Shown here in pieces: positions 22,156-32,288 of a stretch of DNA of 64,000 bases. Under the pieces are notes generated by a model that saw only the letters and a list, made by a program, of their open reading frames with translations, did no database searches and was not told the DNA's origin. This stretch comes from Diphasiastrum complanatum. Its lineage: Eukaryota > Streptophyta > Lycopodiopsida > Lycopodiales > Lycopodiaceae. The stretch is from contig CM055108.1 in the NCBI GenBank assembly GCA_029204225.1, positions 24,028,749-24,092,748 of the forward strand, given 5' to 3'. The position numbers were made by a program, and so were the translations under genes. The stretch's first letter is position 1. The number at the start of each line of letters is the position of its first letter.

Positions 22156-22690
22156 GACTCATATGAATCATGTGAATTCCAATGTACTTTTTTAGGACCC
22201 TTGGATTAGATTGGGTCCAAGATGAATGGTTAAGATTAGTGTACATATTTTTAAAAGTAGCCAATAGGATTTTGGGCCAAGGGCCTTTCCCATTGATAAA
22301 AAGGCACCTCTTGTACCATATTTGCATGCTTAATGAGAAGGAGGAGAATCTACTATTTTGGAGAGCCAACATCCTCATTTGCTAAGCACTCATGCTCATG
22401 CTATTGTTGTGTTTTCTATTTGCTTTCCATTTTCTGATTATTGTTTTAGTAGTTATGGTTTTTCCATTAGCATGCATCTTAAGCATTTGAGCTAACCTCT
22501 CTCTCCACACACACTCTCTCTCCTTCTCTCTTTGTCTCTCTATCTCTTCTCTTCTTCTCTTCCCATTCACCCAAAATCATGTTGAATGCTAGTTTAGCGA
22601 AGTAGAGTTAGTGGGGGTAGTGTTAAGGGAAAAAGTAGAGATCAACTAAAAGTGGCATCTTAGCTTAGTTAGGCACCTATCTAGTGAACT
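22156..22690. other. promoter-like or LTR-like non-coding stretch
   Basis: Contains a TATA-like CATTGATAAAAAGGC near 22,290 and a pyrimidine-rich tract at 22,495-22,570, a layout typical of an LTR or leader. No coding frame recognised. Confidence 0.35.
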
Positions 22691-22699
22691 AACCCTCTT

Positions 22700-22960
22700 T
22701 GACAGGCGGAACGGCTGCTGGGCCGACTAAATCTTCATCCCTACACTCATTGGTAATATTCATCTTGATCATGTGTAGAGCTTTCTTTGCTCTCTTATCA
22801 TACTTTACTTGATTTTGTTGAACCAAGGTCTCTCCTCCAACCTTACAACAATTTACATCCACTCTGCATTTCAAGAAGTGATTCCATTCTCACCTTCCAT
22901 GTAGAGTAGTTGGATGAGCCTATCATTGCCTTCCAACGTGAATCCACTTGATGTAGCCAT
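22700..22960 (-). pseudogene. copia gag N-terminus, same family as element C
   Basis: The minus strand starts with ATG at 22,960 (MATSSGFTLEGNDRL) and, after a frameshift, reads YDKRAKKALHMIKMNITNE. Element C has MATSIGVMLEANDRL and NDKRAKKALHMIKMNVTNE in the same places. The gag breaks off at about 22,720 against unrelated sequence. The primer site and 5' LTR follow to the right. Confidence 0.8.
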
Positions 22961-23236
22961 GTTGCAATTGTTGGAATTCGATGCTCAGCCTCAAATCCGT
23001 TTATTAATGAGCATCCTGAAAACTTTACAAAACCCAGAAAAATGGAAGGCTCAAGTTTCTCAGAAGATCGAAATATACAATATCGGATTTTTCCAACTCA
23101 ATGTCAAACCTAACAAACAGAGATTTTCCGATCTTGGGTTGGGTCGACGCGCTTGCTAGAACAACAACATGGTAGAGACAAGTTTTGATAATCCACAAAC
23201 AATGTGCAGATTATTGAACTGCCAGCCCTGATACCA

Positions 23237-23679
23237 TGTCGAAAATCAGTGGGTTTGTGAGCGAAAGCTTGAGCGAGTGGGCAGTAGGATCAGAAGCGCC
23301 ACAATTAGCAGCAGAACGTTAAAAAATGAATGAATCAGAAATGTGCAATGAAACAACAACTGAGTGGAGACAAAAAGGTACTCTGATTAATACCCACAAG
23401 GAGTACAATCGCATGAAGTGAAAACTTCAGCTGGCTATAGAGTGAGAACTCTGATCGTTGTGTGTGATAACACATGCAACAGAACTAACTGAACGAATTG
23501 AAAGGAAACAATTATCAAATGTTTTAGATATCAGAAGATCAGAAGAAGTTTTTGGATGAAGACTCTAGGATTAGATATATTGAAAATATATACAACTAAC
23601 TTGCATTGAATGATATCTTCTATATGAATTACAACCACCTTGTAACTGTAAACACATGTACAAAATAGGTGGATTGTCA
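23237..23679 (-). repeat. 5' LTR of a truncated copia element, with primer site
   Basis: GCCCTGATACCA at 23,225-23,236 is a primer-binding site on the minus strand (TGGTATCAGGGC). Directly to the right begins TGTCGAAAATC, the complement of an LTR end TTTTCGACA. A matching outer edge with TG (minus) is proposed at 23,679. The partner LTR is absent. The inner boundary is solid; the outer one is a guess. Confidence 0.55.
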
Positions 23680-23979
23680 ACGCCAAGTCGTTGGGTCGGA
23701 TTTATGATTGGATTTCTGACCGACGGTATTGAAAATTACATAAGGTTGGATTTTATACAAAGGATCAAAAAAATTTACACTGGGTCAAAAAATATGCTGA
23801 GGATCGAATTTTTCAGGGTCGGAAAAATTAGACCCAATCTGATCCGAATCCAGGGTCGAACACGTCCGAATAATTTAGTGAAGAGTCGGAAAAAACCGAA
23901 CCGATTAACCAACAATATTCTGAAATCATTGTATCTACCAACGATCTCACTCAACCAGAATGGATTGACCTACTAGTTC

Positions 23980-25467
23980 TTTTGTCATCGAGAGACTCGA
24001 TCGAAGTAACTACCATCTCTGAAAGTTCAAAATGAAGACCATACTATTAGCCAAGGAACTTTCGACATCGATGATGGCACAAAGGTTAAACTAGAGGGTG
24101 ATGCAGCCACTATCACCAAATGGAGACTAAAAGATGGCAAAACATTTGCCTACATCACTCTCAACATCATAGACACTCAAATCATTCACATAAGTGCTAC
24201 TCAGACTGCCAAGAATGCATGAGACATCCTAGCAACCCTGCATGGTATCAGGGATACCACATCCAAATTACATTTGAGGAATAAATTCTTCAACATAAAG
24301 ATGTCTGAAGCAGAAAGTGTCTCGAGTCATCTCATCACTTTCAAAACCCTTCTAGAGCAAATGACTACAAGTAGCTCAATTATTGAAGATTCCAATGTTG
24401 TTATGACTCTACTATCGAGTCTTTCTGAAGCCTATGAAAATTGGGTCCTGGCAATTTCGACCCAGGAGCACCTCACTCTTTCAAGAGTAATTTCGATGCT
24501 TCTACAAGAGGAAGTTAGAAAATCTACAATCTCCTCAGGCTCAAGGTCGGATCCTCAACTTCTATATTCTAAAAATCAAAAGTTTAGACCAAACAGATCT
24601 ACGCAGTCAGATTATTCTGACAAAAGGAGCAACATGCAGTCTGGGTCGAATTTTCACTCTGAGTCGAATTTTGGTCCATAGTCAAATTTTGAGTCAGGAA
24701 ATGATGTTGGCGAAGACCTTTGTATTTTTCACATGACAATTTACGTTCATTTCTGCAGAGTGACAATTCATGTTTAAATCTGCAAACAGATTGTTTACGA
24801 CCAAAGGGTATGCCGGTTACAGGTGAAAAATTCCTATGATCAGGTTCAACTCTTGGGGTTAGAACCGACCAACGTCAGGTGGCGTTTTGGGGGAATGCTC
24901 TCACAAGCATGATCAACGATGGTATTGTCGAGTCAGGTGATAGCTGCATTGACACACGCATCTGTAGCTTGGAAATTTCTCGTTCGGAGAGAAATATGGG
25001 CTAGCTTGGAGGTACACACATTTTGACTTTAATATTCAACAATAAGAAGAAGAAGCACTTCCAACAACAAGCAAATTATGCTTTAGCCAGTTTTTCAATC
25101 CAACAACAAAATGAAGATGAAGCAGCCTTATTGACCAAGGTCAGAGAAAATCAGGATATCAATTCCTGGTATCTAGACTCGGGAGCAACTCAACATATGA
25201 CTCACCACAAGGACTAGTTCAAAGACTATCAATCATACACCCACTCTCAAATTGTAAAACTTGGTGACAACTCAAAACATACTACTGATGGTGAAGGAAC
25301 AGTCAAGGTCGAATTTCAGAGTGGTGAAGTCAAGTTGTTGACAAACGTTCTCCACATTCCAAATCTCTGCTCTCAGTTAGCAGAACTACAGATTTGGGTC
25401 GGAAGGTCGAATTCGACACACAAGGCTGCACAATTTTTGACAAATCCCATAAAGTTCTAGCTTTCGG
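23980..25467 (+). pseudogene. copia gag-protease fragment D
   Basis: The plus strand reads NYHL-stop-KFKMKTILLAKEL, then a long open gag frame at 24,274-24,681: FFNIKMSEAESVSSHLITFK, EDSNVVMTLLSSLSEAYENW and ISMLLQEEVRKS. After a decayed stretch, the protease motif WYLDSGATQHMTHHKD lies at 25,170-25,217, followed by VLHIPNL. Two stops occur where copia gag has Trp (before KFKMK, and in KNA-stop-DIL). The fragment is cut at 25,467 by the Penelope-like element, and no matching pol is found on the far side. Confidence 0.85.
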
Positions 25468-25538
25468 GCAGGACAAGCAAGGGACAACCGTTTAATAGCC
25501 TACATATTGTTTTGCCAGCTTAATAAGGTGTCAATTCC
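25468..25538 (+). repeat. PLE terminal inverted repeat, left arm
   Basis: About 71 bp beginning GCAGGACAAGCAAGGGACAA. It is the reverse complement of 30,029-30,099 with about four mismatches. Confidence 0.9.
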
Positions 25539-25539
25539 C

Positions 25540-25611
25540 TTGACGTTAAAGTGTTGATGCTACTTATGTTATTTAGAGCAGATTCGCTCTTGCATAACAA
25601 CGTTGATACTT
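25540..25611 (+). repeat. PLE terminal direct repeat, left copy
   Basis: 72 bp starting TTGACGTTAAAGTGTTGATG; matches 30,105-30,176 with one mismatch (C/T at 25,579 versus 30,144). It contains a short stem AGAGC-AGATTC-GCTCT nested in a longer GTTAT...ATAAC pairing. Confidence 0.95.
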
Positions 25612-25662
25612 CTAGGGGATTAAGAAGGTGAACCAAAAAAGATTAAGGAATTTCATAAGAAA

Positions 25663-26784
25663 ATGGCTATAGATGAACATCACTTGATTGATAGCCATCT
25701 TCGCCATCCTGCTATGTTTGGAATGGACCAATTTGAACCATCAAGATGTCCCTCCCCTCATGGTATTTTTTCAAGAGTAAAAATGTGTCAAGGGGAAAAT
25801 GGTGAAAAAACTAAAAAACATCTTGACGAGGCCTGGAATTTTCTCCGCCCTTACATAAAGTGCGAATGTGGGAGAAAAAACACCAAATGCAATGGTCAGA
25901 TTTTATGGTTTGACCATGCAATTTGGTTTATTCTCAACAACCTTGATTTGTTCATGTCGGGGGAAAGCCTCAAAGTAAAACTTTTCTCCTTCCTTATGTG
26001 GCTGTCTTCCGAGGCGAAACTGATCATAAGAGCATCATCGGTTTTTATTTACTTTCGGGAGTTTATTATGGAAGGAATTAAAAAATTGTCGGAAAATCCC
26101 AATGAAAATCTTTTCCCCACTCTGAATGGAAAAGGCCTATCTTTTATTGAAAAAGCTTTAAAACCGTTGGCTCTTATAAATAACAATGATGAGTCTCTTG
26201 CAAAGAGATTAAAAACTTCTTCGTCTCGCGGAAAACCTGCTCGGGGTGGATGGTTTTTTTCCCGTGGAAGAGCCCCAAGAGCTATTCTTCTAGAGGGAGA
26301 GGAAGGTTTCAAACTTCTGAGGTCAATTCAACAAAGGCTGCAGATGATTTTCCGATACGTCGCTTACTATATGATGACTGATGTGCAGGTGCCAAGGATT
26401 GACGAACGACAGATACGATCCATTTCTCGTTTGCCTCATGGAAGACTGAAATTAGTCAAGACTATTTGTATTGACGAGATTTTCATTCATGTACTTTTTG
26501 TCAATAGATGTCTTGATAACTTCCCCATTAAAACTTTTTTTTGGGAGCTAATAGACCTGTGTAGGATTAATATAAAAGAAGACATATGGAATAATATTAG
26601 ATTTGGATGGAAATTCACTCCTAACCTACTCTGTACAGACCTTCTACAAGCCGGTGGACACATTTTGTCATTTCAATACCGAATCAATCCCTTCTTGCAT
26701 CTGTTCCAACAGCAGGAGGCTTGCCCCTTTCGTACACAAAACATGGGGACACGTAATTTCCTTCGATGTGGATTTTGTGATTAA
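25663..26784 (+). CDS. PLE N-terminal open frame, unknown domain
   Basis: 373 codons open, starting 52 bp after the left direct repeat. No known domain is recognised with confidence. A Cys cluster CECG...C lies at residues 67-76, and a basic Gly/Arg/Ser stretch (SSRGKPARGGWFFSRGRAPR) at about 188-207 may bind nucleic acid. The product is probably the N-terminal part of the PLE polyprotein, because the next frame (26,603-26,989) continues with text seen N-terminal to RT in such elements (NHIPIGNPNVLEAFEV). The last 30 or so residues of this frame are probably out of phase. The ATG at 25,663 is the first in frame after the repeat. Confidence 0.55.
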   Translation: MAIDEHHLIDSHLRHPAMFGMDQFEPSRCPSPHGIFSRVKMCQGENGEKTKKHLDEAWNFLRPYIKCECGRKNTKCNGQILWFDHAIWFILNNLDLFMSGESLKVKLFSFLMWLSSEAKLIIRASSVFIYFREFIMEGIKKLSENPNENLFPTLNGKGLSFIEKALKPLALINNNDESLAKRLKTSSSRGKPARGGWFFSRGRAPRAILLEGEEGFKLLRSIQQRLQMIFRYVAYYMMTDVQVPRIDERQIRSISRLPHGRLKLVKTICIDEIFIHVLFVNRCLDNFPIKTFFWELIDLCRINIKEDIWNNIRFGWKFTPNLLCTDLLQAGGHILSFQYRINPFLHLFQQQEACPFRTQNMGTRNFLRCGFCD

Positions 26785-28509
26785 TTCCTGGTTGCGTGCT
26801 GAACTTAAAAAAGGTCTTAACCATATTCCAATTGGGAACCCTAACGTTTTGGAGGCTTTCGAGGTACTTGAAGTTGTTTGGCTTGATCTTGCTAACATTC
26901 TTGGGTTTCCGGAGGATGTCTTTAGGTTTGCTAAAACGTTCAAAGAGGTTTCTTTGAAAAAACTGTCGTGTGCTGATTGCTCCGACTAGCATATGGAAGA
27001 TATAGACTAGAATGCCTTGAGAAAGGAAATCAATTGGCTTTTGTCTCATTTTTACATCTGTGGCTTAGACAAAGCTCCCAATAACCCTATATTTTTATGT
27101 AAGAAATTAATGAGACTCGAAGCTATTAAAAAACTCAACAGCGTGGATTTTATAAAGATTGATGCGTCTTTGCATAAGGTAACAGAAGAGATGATTATAC
27201 AGATGTTTGGATTTTTTTCCATCTCTCATTATCCAACATCACTCGCTTCCATTCTGGGAACTTATAAAGCCCACAAGGAGTCGTTCAGATGGCTAACTAA
27301 TGCACATGCATGTAATTTTACAGAATGTGCACTTATTTTGACTTGTATTTTAAATACCTGTCTGGATCCTTTGTAATGTTTGTGCAAAGAGAAACAAAAC
27401 GAGTTCTGTCTCCGAAGTGGCGCCAAACCATCCTGTTTCTAGTTGACAGACCTTTATGATTTTTCTATTAATCTACCTGATAACATCTTTAGTATTTTTT
27501 CTGTTGACGTTTCTAGATGTTATGAGTTTATTCCAATTGTGGGGGCAGATGGACTTCAAGATGTAATGGAAAAAGTGATTAAGTTGGCATTTAAAAGTGC
27601 ATAATGTTCTTTTAGCAACTTCAGGACTTTCCCCAAAAAACCCAAAAAAGGAAGGTGGTCCAACACTAGAGCTGTAGGGGATTGTCCTTTAATGAAAAAG
27701 ATGTTATCTCATTCAATAATTGGCTTTCCCAAAGTATGCACGTGTGCGTGGCAAATAAGGTTTGGAAGCAAGTTTGCGGAATACCAATGGGTTTTTCGTG
27801 CTCTCAGATTTGGTGCAATTTGTATTTATTCCACTTTGAATTGGGTTTTTGCACTCGACTTGCCAGACTGAACCGATTTGTTTAGATATCCATTCAGATA
27901 TATTGATGAAATTTGCTTGATTAATGTCCCAAACCCCTTTTGTTTGTTGATAACAAGGCCGTGACCTCTTGTGATAACCCATTTTGGATTTACCCTACAC
28001 AGTTTGTGGATATCAAATCTGAAACCTGTTGTTTTGCAACCTCCCATAATGGAATGGTTTGTGGGACAAAAACTACTTTCCTTAATATGGATATTATAGT
28101 GTCATCTGTAAGGTATGCTTCTTATTTTATCACTAAATTTGACAAACGATTGGCTCTCCCTGTTGAGGTTTCCCATTATATTTGGAAAGAGTCAAACAGA
28201 CCGTCTTCTTATGCCTATAAGGTCATCTTATCACAAATTTTTCCCTTACTTTATATTTGTGATAATCCTAGTGAGGCTTCACGACAAATTCAAATTGTAA
28301 TAAAAATGTTTGTTCGTAATGGCTTTATGGAAAGCAGACTTTGTCATCAGATTTTGAAATTTTTGGAGGGAAATTTTCCGGGTGCCAGATGTTGTGCCTT
28401 TACTACACGTTACCGTCTACGTAAGTTCTCTTCGTGTTACAGGTGTGCGACAAGTATAACCACACTAGGTATACCTGTCGTACTACCTGGTGTGGTTATC
28501 CTGTTTTGA
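26740..28509 (+). pseudogene. PLE reverse transcriptase, frameshifted
   Basis: The RT spans several frames: 26,740-26,989 (segment before the fingers), 27,017-27,376 (DKAPNNPIFLCKKLMRLEA, then SFRWLTNAHACNFTECA), 27,480-27,600 (FSVDVSRCYEFIPI), 27,682-27,885 (GIPMGFSCSQIW), then YIDE at 27,899-27,910 and FDKRLALPVEV with the thumb region to about 28,370. The active site is YIDE where PLEs usually have YIDD. It is inactive because of the shifts and stops. The frame ends at 28,509 with no GIY-YIG or zinc motif that I can see. PLE RTs are the closest relatives of telomerase RT, and this motif order separates them from LINE and LTR enzymes. Confidence 0.8.
28456..28499. other. perfect-looking hairpin downstream of the PLE RT
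   Basis: ATAACCACACTAGGTA pairs with TACCTGGTGTGGTTAT around a 12-base loop, giving a 16-bp stem with one G-T pair. It lies at the very end of the RT frame, just before a (CACG)n-like tract. Function unknown. Confidence 0.7.
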
Positions 28510-29024
28510 GGGTTGGAAGGTGGGATAACACACGCACACGCACACGCACACACAAAATTGCATACTTTTGTGGCTAAAGAACTACGAGCTTTTACGATGT
28601 TTCTATTCCTGGATTTTTGTTGTGACACAGTGACCAACAAGAAAAGATGCCGTCCACAGTTCGACTGACATTTGGACTTTGAACTATAAGATTATCGTAC
28701 TGGTTAATTTTTTGGGACTAGATGACTAGTTTAGGTTTACTATGTTAATTACTCTCAAAAACTTTGCTAAAAATCTTTTTTCGCTCGAGCAGTTTATTCT
28801 GCTGATACATTATTTCAGAAGCAGAATGTGTTAAGGCTATTTCTAATAGTGCGGTTAGTCGGTCTAAGTAATGGTTGGACACCGGCTGGTATATTTTGCC
28901 TTAGTATTTGCCAGGCTTCTTACTCTACGACTTTAAATGCTAGCATAACTTTTATCGGTTGTATGATTTTATTGCTTGTCTTTGTACAAATTAATTTTTT
29001 TTTTTGCTCTACTTTAATGCTTTT

Positions 29025-29026
<2 letters not shown>

Positions 29027-29096
<70 letters not shown>
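29027..29096. repeat. (CT)n microsatellite inside the PLE
   Basis: 70 bp of pure CT following TTTAATGCTTTTAGT, in the 3' non-coding part of the PLE. Confidence 0.95.
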
Positions 29097-29099
<3 letters not shown>

Positions 29100-30028
29100 C
29101 CCTTGGCTATTTTCGCTCACTCCTCTTCTTGGTTTGCGCTGGGCCTCCCCTTGCTCCTTCTCATGATGTGCTCCTTTTGGTTGGCGCTTTTATGGCTTTT
29201 CGGTGTGGCGGCTGTGGTCTGTTAACTACGTGCTGGCTTCCTTTGCCTATGGCCTCACTTTATAGCTGCTGTTGGGATTGTTGGTTTTCCCTTCTGGTTG
29301 CTGCGGTGCTTGCTATTTTATGGTTGCGGTTCGGTTCCTGCTCTTATGCTCTGGCTTCTTGGTTGCTGGCCAGCTCTTGGCTTTGCGTTTGGTGCTTTCC
29401 GGGTGATTGGCCTCTGCTTTGCGGTTTCTTGCTCTCCCTTTGTGGAACGCTTTTGTCCCGGGGTTATGCTTTCCTAGTTCTATTGGTGGCGGTTTGTGGT
29501 GTCCTTTCTACTTCATGGTTCACTGGCTGGTTGGTGGTGGGTGTAGTTCTGTGGCCTTCTCCTGTTCCAACCATGTCTTCTGACAAGGTGAGTTTGTTTG
29601 TGCTCTTTGTGGGTCTGTGGTTGTTGTAGTTCTGTTTCTTGTTGCTGTCATGGGTGCTGATTTTTTGGTAATTCTACCTGTTTAACTTGGTTTTGCTTCC
29701 ATCTCGTTACTTTTTATGCGCTTTGTGCACTTGTTTCTGTTTTCATTTTGTCCCTAGTGTAGACTTGCTCTCCCTGCTGCTTTTGTTACTTTACTTTTGT
29801 TAGTTGGCTAGTTCTTTTGCCCTCGTCCTGACTTATAAAAGACAGTGTAGTTTAGTTGACCGTACTTAAGAACTTCTAAACTGATTACGCTTGTCAATTC
29901 AAAAGTTTTTGTTCCTGGTTAATATCTTGGTGTATTGGATTTCTTTGGTTGTTCTTTACTAGGATGAATCTTGATTCTATTGTACTTTCTTTTTGACATG
30001 GCTACCTTTTCAAAAGACACAAGAAAAG
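29097..30028 (+). other. A-poor, T/G-rich stretch of the PLE 3' region
   Basis: From about 29,100 to 29,760 the plus strand has very few A residues. This leaves an accidental 166-codon frame (29,129-29,629) full of Leu, Trp and Cys. I do not regard it as a gene. The remainder is ordinary AT-rich sequence up to the inverted repeat. Confidence 0.5.
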
Positions 30029-30099
30029 GGGATTGACATCTTATTAAGCTGGCAAAACAATATCTAGGCTATTAAATGGTTGTCCCTTGCTTGTCCTGC
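30029..30099 (-). repeat. PLE terminal inverted repeat, right arm
   Basis: Reverse complement of 25,468-25,538. Five bases separate it from the right direct repeat. Confidence 0.9.
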
Positions 30100-30104
30100 A
30101 TTAG

Positions 30105-30176
30105 TTGACGTTAAAGTGTTGATGCTACTTATGTTATTTAGAGTAGATTCGCTCTTGCATAACAACGTTGATACTT
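30105..30176 (+). repeat. PLE terminal direct repeat, right copy
   Basis: Same orientation as 25,540-25,611, one mismatch in 72. Confidence 0.95.
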
Positions 30177-30744
30177 AAAACATTTATTTTGACTAAAACG
30201 TCATCTTTGGGTCTGGTTGTTTAACCAAGAGTAGTTATGTCGTTTACGCAAAAAGCTATGTCACTGGTGGTTTATTCAAGTGCAAGCATATATTGTTCTT
30301 TCGTATTAACTCGCTATCTTGAAGCCTGTCACTGTGCAATTTGTTGGTTGATGCTTCGAGACGGATGTTCCCTCCCCTTTGATGTTTTGGTATGAGCTGT
30401 ATTGCATATGATTGTACTAAGAATCTTCCTTCTCATACTCTATGGACCTTCGGGAGAAAAACTAACATTTTTGCTTCCCTGGTTTTTGAAGCTTTCTATT
30501 AGTGTCAAGTAGTCCTGTTTGTCATCCTTCGTCCATGCTTTTTGACCAGGTTATTGTTAACGTTTTTATTTAAAATTTACTACATATGAAACATGTGTTG
30601 TTATCAAGATTTTCTACTTCTGGTAGCAGCTTGCATTTCTGGAACAAGTGATTGTTCCAGTAGGATGATGATTACTTCTAAACTACTTTTCGTATAATTT
30701 GGTTGTTTATTTTTAAGAAATAGGACTTAGCCTTATTATTTGCT

Positions 30745-31482
30745 AAAAAGTGGGAGCTGATAAAAATAATTGTCGGAGAGAAACAATGAACCTGTTTTCA
30801 GGTCAAGTGACAATTACTTTCATTTCAGAAAAACATGCGATTTCATTATTCCGCTATGAGAAGAAACAAAGAAGTGATGATACTTGCCATGATATGCTTT
30901 TTAACGAATAACCTACTATACAACATGTTGACTGGAATGCAATATTGGCGGAAAAAATCTGCAACTTATCTGATTCATACTTGACCTTGGTACTGAATTA
31001 AGAAATAGAAGTGACCTTTGATTGAGTATGACAAAAACATAATGCCTTTTTTGGCCAAAATAATATGATATAACAAGGCTGAAAAATTGTTAAATTACCG
31101 TTCTACATTAAGTAAATTTGGTAATTTCAAGAATGAAATTATAACAACTCTGGTGCTACTGAAAAGAGTGTAAAATGTTTTTCGGAATATATATTCAGCG
31201 GTAAGGCCATTTACTTTTCCAAACTATTGAATTTTATGTATGATGTTGCTGGAGGAAAAAACTGAACTTGTTCCCATTTTCAAGAGACAATTACTTACAT
31301 ACCCCAAAAAATAGGCGACTTCAGGATTATGCTATAAGAATAAACATATAAATGATTATACTTGCCCGTGTACACATATTAACTGATAGACCTACTGTAC
31401 ATGTGACTGGGCTGAAATAGTAGATATGTCAAAAACATGATGCATTGTTTAGGCCAAATAATTTGATGGAACAACATGGATA
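30745..31482 (+). repeat. ancient tandem duplication
   Basis: Two diverged units align in order. Examples: GAGAAACAATGAACCTG with GAGGAAAAAACTGAACTTG; GTGATGATACTTGCC with ATGATTATACTTGCC; TATGACAAAAACATAATGC (31,028) with TATGTCAAAAACATGATGC (31,425). The offset shrinks from about 475 to 398 bp through deletions. No coding content is seen in 30,177-31,660. Confidence 0.6.
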
Positions 31483-31689
31483 ACAACTGAGATTATGCGT
31501 TGACACTTGTAGTTCCCACAATAATTCTCTAGTTTTTACTTGGTTGTTGTTGTGGATGGATGCAGGTGAGCATTTCTCTTCAACCCGAAGCTGTTATGGC
31601 GGGTCCAGAAGACATCAACTACAATTTGTTATTTATTGCAATGATCTTTAGCGAAATGTTTTGATTCGTTTAGTTTTGTTAGGTTCAAA

Positions 31690-31737
31690 CACACACACAC
31701 CATCAGTCGCCCATCATCGACAGACACACTTTGCTAG

Positions 31738-31812
<75 letters not shown>

Positions 31813-32093
31813 GTATGTATATATAAACTTACATACACTTTTATGCATGGGTGAGGGGCCCCATGCATCCTCGGGGAGAGCGCACGAGCGGGGACACAAG
31901 GACGACGAGGGGAGGGCGCACAGGGAGGGCGAGCCAGGAGGGCGCACATGAAGGAGCGCAGGGAGGGCGAGTGGGGAGGGTGCATGGAGGGCGCCAGAGG
32001 GGGCGCGGGGAGGGCGCAAGGGAGGGGGTGCGGGGAGGTTGCACGGAAAGGGCACAGGCAGGGGGCATAGGGAGGGCGTGCAGGGAGGAGAGT

Positions 32094-32143
<50 letters not shown>

Positions 32144-32223
32144 TGAAGCATGGCACACACACACACACACACACACATCAGTCACCCGCCGCCATCGGCG
32201 GGCACACTTCACTAGTATACACG

Positions 32224-32288
<65 letters not shown>

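Larger units (their letters stand above)
25468..30176 (+). mobile_element. Penelope-like retroelement (PLE), degenerate
   Basis: Plus-strand frames carry RT motifs in PLE order: DKAPNN (27,068-27,085), RWLTNA (about 27,286-27,303), GIPMG followed by SCSQIWCNLYLFHFE (27,778-27,840), FRYIDE with ICLIN (27,893-27,925), IYPTQFVDIKSET and FDKRLALP (28,138-28,161). It is bounded by a direct repeat (25,540-25,611 and 30,105-30,176) and, just outside or inside that, an inverted repeat (25,468-25,538 and 30,029-30,099). Such pseudo-LTRs with inverted fragments are known for PLEs. At least three frameshifts separate the RT motifs. No GIY-YIG endonuclease is visible downstream of RT. It interrupts copia fragment D. 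Confidence 0.8.

Noticed and set aside
23656-23976. Plus-strand 106-codon frame
   Set aside because: It lies in AT-rich sequence with reiterated GGTCGG motifs at an LTR edge and has no recognisable domain.
29129-29629. 166-codon hydrophobic frame suggesting a membrane protein
   Set aside because: Composition is explained by an A-poor, T/G-rich stretch. Trp and Cys are far too frequent, there is no start context or homologous motif, and it lies in the 3' part of a dead PLE.
25540-30176. Hammerhead ribozyme in the PLE repeats
   Set aside because: No CUGANGA plus GAAA core found by eye on either strand. Kept only as a question in the findings.
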